Source: Arcticibacter sp. (GTDB lineage: Bacteria > Bacteroidota > Bacteroidia > 2-12-FULL-35-15). From it: 64,000 nucleotides of DNA. The notes below the pieces were generated by a model. That model did no database searches. It was not told the DNA's origin and saw only the letters and a program-made list of their open reading frames with translations. Both the position numbers and the translations under genes were made by a program. Below are positions 51,966-61,038 of this stretch, piece by piece (position 1 is the stretch's first letter; every line of letters begins with the position of its first letter). Location of the stretch: NCBI GenBank assembly GCA_021155045.1, contig JAJNQB010000006.1, positions 62,001 through 126,000 of the forward strand. Direction: 5' to 3'.

Positions 51966-52760
51966 TTAAACAGCAACAGCAGCTTTGATGTGAGGATGCG
52001 GATCGTAATTTTCTAATGTGAAATCCTCGAACTTAAATCCAAAAATATCTTTTACTTCTGGATTAATTTTTAATCTAGGCAATTTTCTACAATCTCGCGA
52101 CAATTGAAGTTTTGCTTGTTCAATATGGTTTGAATATAAATGGGCATCGCCTAATGTATGAACAAATTCTCCTGCTTGTAAATCGCAAACTTGTGCCATC
52201 ATCATAGTTAACATAGCATAAGAAGCAATGTTAAACGGCACACCTAAAAAAATGTCGGCACTGCGTTGGTACAATTGGCAACTTAACTTTCCGTCAGCCA
52301 CATAAAATTGAAAAAAAGCATGGCAAGGAGGTAGTTTCATTTTATCTATTTCGCCAACATTCCAAGCGCTCACAATCATTCTACGGCTGTCAGGATTTTT
52401 TTTAATTTGATTTACTACTTCCGTAATTTGGTCAATGGTTCTGCCATCGGCTGCTTGCCAACTACGCCATTGTGAACCATAAACAGGACCAAGGTTTCCG
52501 TTTTCGTCAGCCCATTCGTCCCAAATACTTACACCATTTTCTTTTAAATATTGGATATTGGTTTCGCCTTTTAAAAACCAAAGCAATTCATGTAAAATAG
52601 ATTTTAAATGCAACTTTTTTGTGGTAAGCATCGGAAATCCTTCTTGCAAATCAAATCGCATTTGATAACCAAAAACACTCACTGTTCCTGTTCCTGTTCT
52701 GTCTGTTTTTGTTGCTCCTTGCTCCAAAACATGGCGCATTAAATCGTGGTATTGTTTCAT
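51966..52760 (-). CDS. thyA: Thymidylate synthase
   Basis: Makes dTMP from dUMP using methylene-tetrahydrofolate. 264 residues, exactly the E. coli-type length. Start MKQYHDLMRHVLEQGATKTDRTGTGT; nucleophile Cys146 in LPPCHAFFQFYV; RSADIFLGVPFNIASYA and the final HPHIKAAVAV are intact. It lies between the nucleoside transporter gene upstream (86-base gap) and folA. A -7 box TATTTTTG is on the minus strand at 52798-52791. Confidence 0.97.
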   Translation of the reverse strand: MKQYHDLMRHVLEQGATKTDRTGTGTVSVFGYQMRFDLQEGFPMLTTKKLHLKSILHELLWFLKGETNIQYLKENGVSIWDEWADENGNLGPVYGSQWRSWQAADGRTIDQITEVVNQIKKNPDSRRMIVSAWNVGEIDKMKLPPCHAFFQFYVADGKLSCQLYQRSADIFLGVPFNIASYAMLTMMMAQVCDLQAGEFVHTLGDAHLYSNHIEQAKLQLSRDCRKLPRLKINPEVKDIFGFKFEDFTLENYDPHPHIKAAVAV

Positions 52761-52790
52761 TGTTCGAACAAAAGATTAATTATAATACAA

Positions 52791-52798
52791 CAAAAATA
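52791..52798 (-). promoter_or_regulatory. Probable -7 promoter box of thyA
   Basis: Minus strand reads TATTTTTG, an exact TAnnTTTG match, 30 bases before the thyA ATG. Confidence 0.45.
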
Positions 52799-52845
52799 AG
52801 CAAGCTAAATTTGAACCGCAGAAATTGAAACTTCAAGTTTTCAAA

Positions 52846-54660
52846 TTATATCAACATTCCAACAATCGTGGCAGTAAACAAGGATGCTACTGTTCCGCCA
52901 ATGAGTGCTTTTACGCCCAATTGTGATAGCATTCCACGTTTGGTCGGTGCTAATGAGCCAATACCGCCAATTTGTATTCCTATAGAAGCAAAATTAGAAA
53001 AACCGCATAAAATGTATGTTGCTATGATGGTAGATTTTTGTTCAGTAAAAACATGCATTACTTGCATTTTACCTAATGTGGTGTATGCAACAAATTCGTT
53101 TAAAATAGTTTTTTCTCCTAGTAGTTGCCCCACCAAAACCATATCTTCTTTACAAACCCCCATCAAATAGGTTAATGGAGCGCAAGCATAACCCAATAAA
53201 AATTGTAATGAAAATCCAGAATAGGAGCCGTGTGTGAAATCAATTACCCAAGCATTTAGTCCTGTCCATTCACCAATCATATCTTTCATTACATAGTTTA
53301 CCATTGCAATCAATGCAATAAAAACCAATAACATGGCTGCAACATTTGCGGCTAATTTTAATCCTTCAATAGTTCCATTTGCAATAGCTTCAAGTGCATT
53401 TCCACCAATTTTTTCTTTTGAAATTTCAAGGTTGCTATTTATTTCTTCTGTTTGTGGCATCAATATTTTTGCTGCAACAATTGCTGCTGGTGCACTCATT
53501 ACAGATGCTGCTAAAAGATGTTTTGCAAAAAATAATCGTTGCACAGGGTCATCACCTCCTAAAAATCCAATATATGCAGCTAAAACACCCCCAGCAATTG
53601 TTGCCATGCCTCCAGCCATTAAACAAAGTACTTCCGATTTGTTCATGTTTGCGATGTATGGTTTTACCAATAATGGTGCTTCTGTTTGTCCAAGAAAAAT
53701 ATTTGCAGCAGCAGCCAAACTTTCAGCACCAGAAAGCTTCATAAACTTGCTCATTACCCATGCAAATCCGTAAACTATTTTTTGTAAAATACCTAAATAA
53801 AAAAATAAACTGGTAAGTGCCGAAAAGAATAAAATGGTTGGTAATATTTGAAATGCAAAAACAAATCCAATAGACTCCGTATTTACTAATCCTCCAAAAA
53901 CAAAATCAGAACCTTCTTTTGTGAATGCTAAAACTTTAACAAAAAAGTTGGAACAAGCTTCAAAAATATGTTGAACAAAAGGTATTTTTAAAACACCAAT
54001 TGCAAATATAAGTTGCATCAATAAGCCTGTACCAACAAGTTTCCAAGATATTTGTTTTCTGTTGTTGCTGAATAAGTAAAGAATTAAAATCAATACAATC
54101 ATGCCGATTAATCCTCTCCAAATAGATGTAAAATTGGTTGATGATTCTGTTAAAGTGGAATGATAAGAAAACGTATAAGTAACATCTTTTTCTTTTAAAA
54201 CAAGACTTTGCAAATTGCAAATATCTATTTTATAGGTGCGAGTAATTTTTTGTGAAACAAGCCCATCAGTTGATATGCGAGTAACTTCTTTGTTGTTTTT
54301 ATAATAAACAACATAAGGAATTTTAGTTAATTCATCAACAATATAAGCATTGGAGTCAATATCAGTAATAAGTGGTTTTAAATCATAGGTAAAAACAAGA
54401 TTGCTATCAATTAATTCCCAAGTACCTGTTGCTTTAATGTTTTCTTTTTCAATTGCGTAAGAAAATTTATTTCCCTTTGATTTGTTTGAAATAATAAGTG
54501 TGTCGGTAGTTTGTGCTTTTTTTACTTCATTGCCTAAGCTATCTTTGATAGAAACAAATGCCCATTTTTTTTCCAAATTTTCTTTTATAGTAGGTTTGTT
54601 TGTACATGAAAAAAGAAATATGAACGGTAATAATAGTAAGGAGTTGAAAAATGGTTTCAT
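52846..54660 (-). CDS. Concentrative nucleoside transporter with N-terminal lipoprotein-type domain
   Basis: 604 residues from the ATG at 54660; a longer frame from 54747 would cross the promoter box. The N terminus is a lipoprotein signal (LLLLPFIFLFSC-TNK), followed by about 140 residues of beta-rich, lipocalin-like sequence (KWAFVSIKDSLGNEV, KATGTWELIDSNLVFTYDLK). From about residue 185 on comes a full CNT/NupC transporter with GQTEAPLLVKPYIANMNKSEVLCLMAGGMATIAGGVLAAYIGF and NEFVAYTTLG. CNT proteins take up nucleosides with Na+ or H+. Its neighbours thyA and folA suggest pyrimidine supply. The fused domain is unusual. Confidence 0.88.
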   Translation of the reverse strand: MKPFFNSLLLLPFIFLFSCTNKPTIKENLEKKWAFVSIKDSLGNEVKKAQTTDTLIISNKSKGNKFSYAIEKENIKATGTWELIDSNLVFTYDLKPLITDIDSNAYIVDELTKIPYVVYYKNNKEVTRISTDGLVSQKITRTYKIDICNLQSLVLKEKDVTYTFSYHSTLTESSTNFTSIWRGLIGMIVLILILYLFSNNRKQISWKLVGTGLLMQLIFAIGVLKIPFVQHIFEACSNFFVKVLAFTKEGSDFVFGGLVNTESIGFVFAFQILPTILFFSALTSLFFYLGILQKIVYGFAWVMSKFMKLSGAESLAAAANIFLGQTEAPLLVKPYIANMNKSEVLCLMAGGMATIAGGVLAAYIGFLGGDDPVQRLFFAKHLLAASVMSAPAAIVAAKILMPQTEEINSNLEISKEKIGGNALEAIANGTIEGLKLAANVAAMLLVFIALIAMVNYVMKDMIGEWTGLNAWVIDFTHGSYSGFSLQFLLGYACAPLTYLMGVCKEDMVLVGQLLGEKTILNEFVAYTTLGKMQVMHVFTEQKSTIIATYILCGFSNFASIGIQIGGIGSLAPTKRGMLSQLGVKALIGGTVASLFTATIVGMLI

Positions 54661-54678
54661 TTTTGCGGTATTTATCGT

Positions 54679-54686
54679 CAAATATA
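54679..54686 (-). promoter_or_regulatory. Probable -7 promoter box of the nucleoside transporter gene
   Basis: Minus strand reads TATATTTG, an exact TAnnTTTG match, 18 bases before the ATG at 54660. Confidence 0.5.
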
Positions 54687-54723
54687 TTAATATTTTCATT
54701 TGAATTTGTCGAATATCTTGTAT

Positions 54724-54731
54724 TAACTTTG
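54724..54731 (+). promoter_or_regulatory. Probable -7 promoter box of the outer-membrane barrel gene
   Basis: TAACTTTG, an exact TAnnTTTG match, 21 bases before the ATG at 54753. A TTTG lies at 54705-54708, a little closer than the usual -33 distance. With the box at 54679-54686 this makes a compact divergent promoter region of 92 bp. Confidence 0.45.
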
Positions 54732-54752
54732 CAGAACACAAAATCATTCATC

Positions 54753-55403
54753 ATGAAAAAAATAATTTTATCTGTTATGGCTATCATGTATAGCGTTTCA
54801 GGATTCTCGGGGACAGACAATGAGTTTGTTTTTAAAAATCAATCAACAGGAGAGAAGTGTTTTAACGAAAGTTCTCATCTGATAAATATTGGAGTTAGCA
54901 TTGGTGGAATTGGGTATTATAAATATCCTAATGGAGGAACTTACAGGCGTTCTCCAAATTTTAATTTTAGTTATGAGCAACCGTGGAAACAAAAGTTGGG
55001 TCCAGGGTATTTAGGGGTAGGTGCTTATGGGAGTTTTCAAACTGAAAACTATACCAATTACTATTATACTAATGGTTATACTAATAAATACAGTTATGAA
55101 CACCATTGGACGCGTATTACAGTTGCAGGAAGAGCGGTTTATCATTGGGATGTTTTGAATTCTGAAAGGGCAGAAGTTTATGCTGGAGTTTTAATTGGGG
55201 CAAGATTCAGTCTTTACAATTATGAAACGAATGACCCAGACCCTGCATCAAAAAATGCTTATAGAGTAACCAATTCTTTTGCATATCCTGCTTGGGGTGC
55301 TTTTGCTGGTGCTCGTTGGTATTTTGTTAAAAGTGTAGGGCTTTTTGCCGAAGTTGGACATGGAGTAACCAACATCACAGGAGGATTTACGTTTAAGTTT
55401 TAA
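54753..55403 (+). CDS. Small outer-membrane beta-barrel-like protein
   Basis: 216 residues from the ATG at 54753; the frame is open to 54651 but that part covers the promoter. The signal peptide is about 1-19. Alternating Gly/aromatic strands (LINIGVSIGGIGYYKYP, YLGVGAYGSFQTENYTNYYYTNGY, VYAGVLIGARFSLYNYE, GAFAGARWYFVKSVGLFAEVGHGVTNITGGFTFKF) and a final Phe are typical of eight-stranded outer-membrane barrels. Function unknown. Its stop shares TTAA with the stop of the convergent glycosyltransferase gene. Confidence 0.78.
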   Translation: MKKIILSVMAIMYSVSGFSGTDNEFVFKNQSTGEKCFNESSHLINIGVSIGGIGYYKYPNGGTYRRSPNFNFSYEQPWKQKLGPGYLGVGAYGSFQTENYTNYYYTNGYTNKYSYEHHWTRITVAGRAVYHWDVLNSERAEVYAGVLIGARFSLYNYETNDPDPASKNAYRVTNSFAYPAWGAFAGARWYFVKSVGLFAEVGHGVTNITGGFTFKF

Positions 55404-56515
55404 ATTAAGGTGTAAAGCTTTTTAATATTTTTTTCGTTAGAGAAAGAATCGAGCAAGATTCTTTCTCTTTCTTTTATTGTAGTAGATTTAAAAGGAGTAG
55501 TAAATAAAGCATTAACAGCTGCAATCATTTCTTCGCTTGAATTTTTTATAGTACACAAACTTTCAATACCAGTTTTTTCAACCATTGGCGAATTTACAAT
55601 ACAATGTCGCCCATTAAAAAGTGCTGCAAGTAATTTTAATTTTATTCCTGTAGCTTGAAAAGTTGGTAAAATATTAATTTGTGCTTCTTTTATTAATTCA
55701 TCTATTTCAGCAGTGCTAATGTTTGCTTTTAATTCAATATTTTTATATTGACTAACAGCGTTTCTTAGTTCATCAGACGGTTTTCTGCCTGCTATAATTA
55801 AAGATATTTTTATTTTTGAAAACACTTCATTTACCAAAAATAATGCAGCTTCATTATTTTCACCTACTTCTAAATTTCCATGGTATAAACAAAAATTGCC
55901 AATTCCTTCTTCAATTTTTACTTCTTCATAAGGATGAAATGCTGTAACATGCAACACATTTTTATAACGTTTGCTAAATTCCAATGTGTCTGCATTCGAA
56001 ATAGCTAAAATATAGTTAGCTAAAATCAAATTTTTTTCAAAGCGTTTTAATTTTTTTGCTTCTAAGCCAAAATATATTTTTTTGAAAACAGACTTTTCAA
56101 CTTTTGCAAGATTTTGATAGTAATCATGTTCAATATTATGTGTTCGCACAATTTTAATTCTGTCTTTTAATCGCACATCATTCAAATGAAAACAACAGTG
56201 TAGTCCTTCAAATAGGATTGGATAATCATCTCTTAAAATAGTTTGTATCATTTTTTCAGATGAGCGTGTAACAACAACAAAAGGCAGCTTGTCAAGTAAA
56301 TATGTTTTACTCATTTTTCGTTTATAATAATAAACTTTTTCGCAATAACTTTCTAAAATTCTTGCTTCCGCTCTTCCATACTCAAAACAGTGCAAGTGAA
56401 TTTTTACTCCTTTGTTGTGTAATGCTTTTATTTTAAAAAAAATATCGATAACACCGCCATAATTGGCAGGGTAGGGCACATCAAAAGAAATTATATGTAG
56501 TTGCTTCTGTTTCAT
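55400..56515 (-). CDS. Glycosyltransferase, family 4-like
   Basis: 371 residues, GT-B-like. The start LHIISFDVPYPANYGGVIDIFFKIKALHNKGVKIHLHCFEYG has the family Gly-rich acceptor loop. The C-terminal part has FCLYHGNLEVGENNEAALFLV, SLIIAGRKPS, INILPTFQATGIKLKLLAALFNGRHCIVNSPMV. The donor E-x7-E motif is not well preserved (TFQATGIKLKLLAAL), so activity or donor type may differ. It is co-directional with the next glycosyltransferase upstream (42-base gap), suggesting a two-gene polysaccharide or glycolipid unit. Confidence 0.8.
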   Translation of the reverse strand: MKQKQLHIISFDVPYPANYGGVIDIFFKIKALHNKGVKIHLHCFEYGRAEARILESYCEKVYYYKRKMSKTYLLDKLPFVVVTRSSEKMIQTILRDDYPILFEGLHCCFHLNDVRLKDRIKIVRTHNIEHDYYQNLAKVEKSVFKKIYFGLEAKKLKRFEKNLILANYILAISNADTLEFSKRYKNVLHVTAFHPYEEVKIEEGIGNFCLYHGNLEVGENNEAALFLVNEVFSKIKISLIIAGRKPSDELRNAVSQYKNIELKANISTAEIDELIKEAQINILPTFQATGIKLKLLAALFNGRHCIVNSPMVEKTGIESLCTIKNSSEEMIAAVNALFTTPFKSTTIKERERILLDSFSNEKNIKKLYTLI

Positions 56516-56557
56516 GTTTATCTTAATTAAAATAAATTAATTAAGTTTTTGTTGGGT

Positions 56558-57682
56558 TTATAAAAATTGGGAATAAACGTTAGTGAGTTCTTTCTCTTCA
56601 TTTTCCCAATTCAAATTTTCGGCTGCAATTTTACAATTTTTTTTCCATTCGGATAATAAGGCAGGGTTATTTAATATTGTGTTAAGCTTTTCTGCAATGT
56701 GTTTTGGATTGTGGTTTTCAATACAATCGCCAATATTGTATTTTGTAATAATATTTTTTAATTCAACTAAATTGGATGATAATATAGGAACAGAAGCATG
56801 TATATAATCAAATAGCTTGTTTGGTAAGCTGTATTTATAATTAATATTTGTATCCTTATCAAGCGTTAGTCCAATATCCGCATGGTGGGTGTATTGTTGC
56901 AGCTTTTCAAAAGGTACTTTGCCTACCAACATAACTTTGTTTTCAAGTTTTAAATCCGTAACAATAGTTTTTAGCGTTTCAATTACATCACCACTACCAA
57001 CTATTAGCAAAATGGAATCATAGATATATTGCATTGCTTGTACAGCTTCTTCAGCACCTCTGTCGATGTTTATTCCAGCGCCTTGTAATAAAATTATTTT
57101 TTTATTTTCTGGAATATTTAAATCCTGTTTTGAAATAAAATTAATTGTAGTTTGGCTTTTTAATGCGGGAATATTTCTAACTATTTTTACATCAACATTG
57201 TATTCTTTTGAATAAATATCTGCAATGGATTGATTTACGGTAAAAACATATTTTAGCTTAGGGAAAATCCATCGTTCAACTTTTTTCCAAATTGATTTTT
57301 TAAAAAGATTATTTTGGAGTTCAGGTACCTCACAGAATAGTTCATGGCTATCATAAACGAGAGGAACATTTTTTAATTTCGAAATCAAATAATTAGGCAA
57401 TAATGTATCTAAATCATTTGATACAAGTACATCGGCTTGGTGGAAAAGCAAATAAAAAAACAAACGTTTTTGATATTCTAAGTAAAAAAAAGGACCTTTT
57501 TCGAACAATAAAAACATGCGTTTTGTTTTGTATGTTCGTTCATTTAACGGAAAACTTTTTTTTTGTTTTCTGCCAACCAAAGTAACTTCAAAACCTAAGC
57601 TGTGCAATGTGGTACACACTTTATGTACGCGTTGGTCGGTACTTAAATCATTTATTACGGAAACAATAGCCTTTTTCATCAT
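56558..57682 (-). CDS. Glycosyltransferase, family 4
   Basis: 374 residues from the ATG at 57682 (MMKKAIVSVINDLSTDQRVHKV), preferred over the longer frame from 57730. The N-terminal acceptor half includes ADVLVSNDLDTLLPNYL and PLVYDSHELFCEVPE. The donor half has IILLQGAGINIDRGAEEAVQAM, LLIVGSGDVIETL, KVMLVGKVPFEKLQQYTHHADIGLTLDKD and YSLPNKLFDYIHASVPILSSNL. Substrate unknown. It is divergent from murB, so wall or envelope glycan work is plausible. Confidence 0.87.
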   Translation of the reverse strand: MMKKAIVSVINDLSTDQRVHKVCTTLHSLGFEVTLVGRKQKKSFPLNERTYKTKRMFLLFEKGPFFYLEYQKRLFFYLLFHQADVLVSNDLDTLLPNYLISKLKNVPLVYDSHELFCEVPELQNNLFKKSIWKKVERWIFPKLKYVFTVNQSIADIYSKEYNVDVKIVRNIPALKSQTTINFISKQDLNIPENKKIILLQGAGINIDRGAEEAVQAMQYIYDSILLIVGSGDVIETLKTIVTDLKLENKVMLVGKVPFEKLQQYTHHADIGLTLDKDTNINYKYSLPNKLFDYIHASVPILSSNLVELKNIITKYNIGDCIENHNPKHIAEKLNTILNNPALLSEWKKNCKIAAENLNWENEEKELTNVYSQFL

Positions 57683-57795
57683 AATATAGCCTTGCGAATA
57701 TACTATATTTATGTTATTAGATATGAGCATACAACTATGAATAACTTTTATTATTGTTTGTTGTTTATTGCAATTGTAATTATGAAATTTGGGAA

Positions 57796-58812
57796 ATGAT
57801 TATTCAAGAAAACTATCCACTAAAAAAGCACAACACTTTTGGTATTGATATTTTATCAAAATATTATAGCGAAATAAACAATGTTGATAATCTTATTTCC
57901 ATCTTATCAGATTCAAAATTCAAAAATGAGAATAAGCTAATACTTGGAGGAGGTAGCAATATTCTTTTTACTAAAAACGTTGATGGATTGGTTATTCACA
58001 ATAAATTAAAAGGGATTGAGCTTATAAAAGAAGATGCAGTGTTTTACTATATAAAAGCTGCTGCTGGTGAAGTTTGGCATGAATTGGTAATGTATTGTGT
58101 TAAAAAAGAATACGCAGGATTAGAAAATTTATCATTAATTCCGGGGTACGTAGGAGCTAGTCCAATGCAAAATATTGGAGCTTATGGCGTTGAAATTAAA
58201 GATATTTTTTTGGAGTTAGAAGCATTGAATATAGAAACATTAAGCATTAAAAAATTTACTAAAGATGAATGTAAATTCGGTTATCGAGAAAGTGTATTTA
58301 AAAAAGAGTTTAAAAATAAATTTATTATTCTTTCGGTAACTTTTAGATTGACTAAAATCCCTAAGTTTAATATAAGTTATGGAGCAATAGAAAAAGAACT
58401 AGAAATAATGTGTGTAAAAGACTTATCCATTGCTGCCATCAGCCAAGCCGTATGCAATATAAGAAGTAGTAAATTGCCCGACCCAAAGAAAATTGGGAAT
58501 GCTGGAAGTTTTTTTAAAAACCCTGAAATTGAAAAAAGCAGATTCAATTCGCTTGTTCAAACGTTTCCTGATATAATTGCTTATCCTTTAGATAATGGAA
58601 ATGTAAAACTTGCTGCAGGTTGGCTAATTGAACAATGTGGTTGGAAAGGGAAAGTTATTGGTGATGCTGGAGTGCATAAATTACAGGCACTTGTTCTTGT
58701 TAATTATGCTAATGCAAAAGGTGCTGAAATACTTGATTTATCAGGAAAAATAATTCAATCTGTAGATAAAAAATTTGGCGTTCAATTAGAACCAGAAGTA
58801 AATGTTTTATAA
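57796..58812 (+). CDS. murB: UDP-N-acetylmuramate dehydrogenase
   Basis: FAD enzyme reducing UDP-GlcNAc-enolpyruvate in peptidoglycan synthesis. 338 residues from the ATG at 57796 (MIIQENYPLKKHNTFGI); the frame from 57754 adds an unrelated Cys-rich piece. The FAD segments LGGGSNILFT and SLIPGYVGASPMQNIGAYGVEI are clear. Catalytic parts are GYRESVFK, the Ser in IGNAGSFFKNP and the Glu in QLEPEVNVL. The Tyr-Arg loop is of type I MurB, like E. coli. Confidence 0.95.
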   Translation: MIIQENYPLKKHNTFGIDILSKYYSEINNVDNLISILSDSKFKNENKLILGGGSNILFTKNVDGLVIHNKLKGIELIKEDAVFYYIKAAAGEVWHELVMYCVKKEYAGLENLSLIPGYVGASPMQNIGAYGVEIKDIFLELEALNIETLSIKKFTKDECKFGYRESVFKKEFKNKFIILSVTFRLTKIPKFNISYGAIEKELEIMCVKDLSIAAISQAVCNIRSSKLPDPKKIGNAGSFFKNPEIEKSRFNSLVQTFPDIIAYPLDNGNVKLAAGWLIEQCGWKGKVIGDAGVHKLQALVLVNYANAKGAEILDLSGKIIQSVDKKFGVQLEPEVNVL

Positions 58813-58898
58813 TAAAACAGCCTTATTTTCAAATAGTTATAATTTTTTTTACTATTTTAGCTACTTAAGTTTTAGTTATCATCCCTAATAATAAAAAA

Positions 58899-60896
58899 AT
58901 GATTTTGAAAAATAGAATATTTTTATTGCTATTAGCAATAACAACAATTCCATCGTTTGCTCAAAACAAATACATAAACAAAGCTGAAAATGCTGTTTAT
59001 GTTGGCAATTATGAAAAAGCAGAAACTTACTACTTAAAAGCATTAGATAAAGATGTTGCCAATTACAAAGCAAACAGGGGTTTGGGTATTTTGTATGTTG
59101 AATACATGGAAAAAGAAGGTAAAGCACTACCATACCTTGAAAAAGCTGTGAGTTCCAACAATATGAAACAATCAGGCAATGGCGAATTATTGTTTGCTAC
59201 TGCAAAATGTTATCATTATTTAAGCAATTATGCTGAAGCTTTAAATTATTACAATAAAATGAAAGCCTATGATTGCGCTGATAATATTTCTTTCCAACCT
59301 GAATTGGATAAAAGAATTGCTGATTGCGAATACGCATTAGCTTATATGAAAGAACACCCAACTAATAAGGAAGTTTATATTGTGAACATGGGTGATAAAA
59401 TTAATACTGATAAACCGGAATATGTACCAGTATTGATAAGTGATGAAAAATTAATTTTTACTTCAAAAAGAAAAGACCATAAAAAAGAAAAATTAAATCC
59501 ATATAATGGAGGATATTATGAAAGTATGTATGTAACAGAGATGAAAAGCGGTTATCCTTCGGTGCCTCAACGTTATACAATACCACATACGCAAGTGAAA
59601 TTTAAAAATGTAAATGATAATGAAGCGGTTGTTTCTGCAATTACAGACAACAAAATATTTATTTATAGCAATAGAAAACTATATGAAGGAGATATCAACT
59701 CAACTTCAGAAAAACCATTTGCAATAAGCCCCGTAATAAATTTTGATGATTATCAAAATCATGCTACTGTTTCTAAAGACGGGAAAATACTTTATTTTAC
59801 AAGCGAATCAGAAAAAGGTTTTGGTGGATTAGATATTTATATATCAACTAAAAATGCAGATGGAACTTGGAGTATCCCCGAAAATTTAGGACAAACTATT
59901 AATACCAATTTTGATGAGGAAGCTCCATTTATTAGCGATGATGGAAAAACATTATACTTTTCATCAAAAGGTCATCGCGGTTTTGGCGGATTTGATGTAT
60001 ATAAAACAACACAAGAAAATGGAAAGTGGTCAGACCCAGTTAATCTAGGAATGCCAATCAATTCTCCAGCTAACGATATCTTTTTTATTCAAAATAGTGG
60101 ACAAATTAATGGTTATCTAACTTCTTCACGTGAAGGTGGTTTCGGAAGTTTAGATATTTATAAAATTAACTATTTAAATAAACTACCCGATTGTTCGAGT
60201 TTAAATGCTCAAACATTAGTTACCAATATTAAAGAAATAAAAAATGATGAATATGTTATCAATTCTGTGATTCCTGATATTTACAAAAATAAAATTTTGG
60301 AGTATTCTTGTTTAATAAATGATAGCTTGGTTACTGAAAGTTTTGAAGAAATCAATCACAAATTTAATGCGCTTGGAACATATACTGTTAAAACAAAAGT
60401 AATTGCCTATTGTGATACATGTTTGAATGTATATGTGGCATGTAATGAGAGTAAAATTGAAATCAAAGCACCTCCTGTAATCGTTGCTACTGATTTAATA
60501 AATACTCACGGAGAACTCTCTGCTGAACAATTAGCATCTATAGGTTTTGATTTGAAACCACTTTATTTTAATCTTAATCAATCAAGTTTGACCGCTGAGG
60601 CAAATAATATTGTAAATAAAAACATTGAATTATTGAAAAAATATAATGATTTACATGTTGTTATTTATGCATTCACAGATGCTAGAGGCTCAACAGTTTT
60701 CAATAAAATACTTTCTCTAAAACGTGCAAATGCGGTTAAAAAACATATAATTGATCAAGGAATTGATAAAAAACGAATTGATGTAGTTGGAAAAGGAGAA
60801 TCCGATTTATTAAATAAATGTGCCGATGGAGTTGAATGTTCTGAAGAAGAACATCAAATGAACAGAAGAGCAGAATTTAGAGTTATTAAAAAGTAA
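58899..60896 (+). CDS. OmpA-family protein with TPR and PD40-like repeats
   Basis: 665 residues. The signal peptide ends SFA-QN at about residue 21. TPR helices follow (AVYVGNYEKAETYYLKALDKD, KCYHYLSNYAEALNYYNKM, about 30-130). Then come PD40-like blade motifs: VPVLISDEKLIFTSKRK, ATVSKDGKILYFTSESEKGFGGLDIYIS and PFISDDGKTLYFSSKGHRGFGGFDVYKT. The C-terminal OmpA domain (about 550-665) has VIYAFTDARGSTVFNKILSLKRANAV and ends MNRRAEFRVIKK. It probably bridges outer membrane and peptidoglycan. This architecture is very common in Bacteroidota, including proteins tied to gliding and type IX secretion. Confidence 0.88.
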   Translation: MILKNRIFLLLLAITTIPSFAQNKYINKAENAVYVGNYEKAETYYLKALDKDVANYKANRGLGILYVEYMEKEGKALPYLEKAVSSNNMKQSGNGELLFATAKCYHYLSNYAEALNYYNKMKAYDCADNISFQPELDKRIADCEYALAYMKEHPTNKEVYIVNMGDKINTDKPEYVPVLISDEKLIFTSKRKDHKKEKLNPYNGGYYESMYVTEMKSGYPSVPQRYTIPHTQVKFKNVNDNEAVVSAITDNKIFIYSNRKLYEGDINSTSEKPFAISPVINFDDYQNHATVSKDGKILYFTSESEKGFGGLDIYISTKNADGTWSIPENLGQTINTNFDEEAPFISDDGKTLYFSSKGHRGFGGFDVYKTTQENGKWSDPVNLGMPINSPANDIFFIQNSGQINGYLTSSREGGFGSLDIYKINYLNKLPDCSSLNAQTLVTNIKEIKNDEYVINSVIPDIYKNKILEYSCLINDSLVTESFEEINHKFNALGTYTVKTKVIAYCDTCLNVYVACNESKIEIKAPPVIVATDLINTHGELSAEQLASIGFDLKPLYFNLNQSSLTAEANNIVNKNIELLKKYNDLHVVIYAFTDARGSTVFNKILSLKRANAVKKHIIDQGIDKKRIDVVGKGESDLLNKCADGVECSEEEHQMNRRAEFRVIKK

Positions 60897-60910
60897 TAAT
60901 CCCGATATAG

Positions 60911-60950
60911 AAAAGAAAGCCGAAAACATTGATTTTCGGCTTTCTTTTTT
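60911..60950 (+). terminator. Intrinsic terminator after the OmpA/PD40 gene
   Basis: Perfect 16-bp arms (60911-60926 and 60933-60948) around a 6-nt loop, with core GCCGAAAA / TTTTCGGC, ending in a T run. It isolates the gene from the tig operon. Confidence 0.88.
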
Positions 60951-60983
60951 GTAAAAAATTAAAGAATAAATCAAAAAAAAAGC

Positions 60984-60991
60984 GTAATTTC
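60984..60991 (+). promoter_or_regulatory. Possible -7 box of the tig-clpP-clpX operon
   Basis: TAATTTCG, one mismatch to TAnnTTTG, giving a leader of about 40-45 bases. The same TAATTTCGTG string occurs upstream of the S46 peptidase gene on the minus strand. Confidence 0.3.
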
Positions 60992-61038
60992 GTGTCCCTA
61001 AAAAAGAGAAACAACAATTAATTAAATATTTCAATAAA

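Noticed and set aside
53333..53773. Plus-strand open frames of 146 and 116 codons inside the nucleoside transporter gene
   Set aside because: They lie wholly opposite a well-supported CNT transporter and show no domain of their own.
12475..54771. Identical first 19 bases of three exported-protein genes (12475, 38365, 54753), starting ATGAAAAAAATAATTTTAT
   Set aside because: Met-Lys-Lys-Ile-Ile-Leu signal peptides in AT-rich codons explain the identity; no need for a regulatory element.
57754..57795. Longer murB start
   Set aside because: The extra 14 residues (Cys/Asn/Tyr-rich) are not part of MurB; the ATG at 57796 begins the conserved region.
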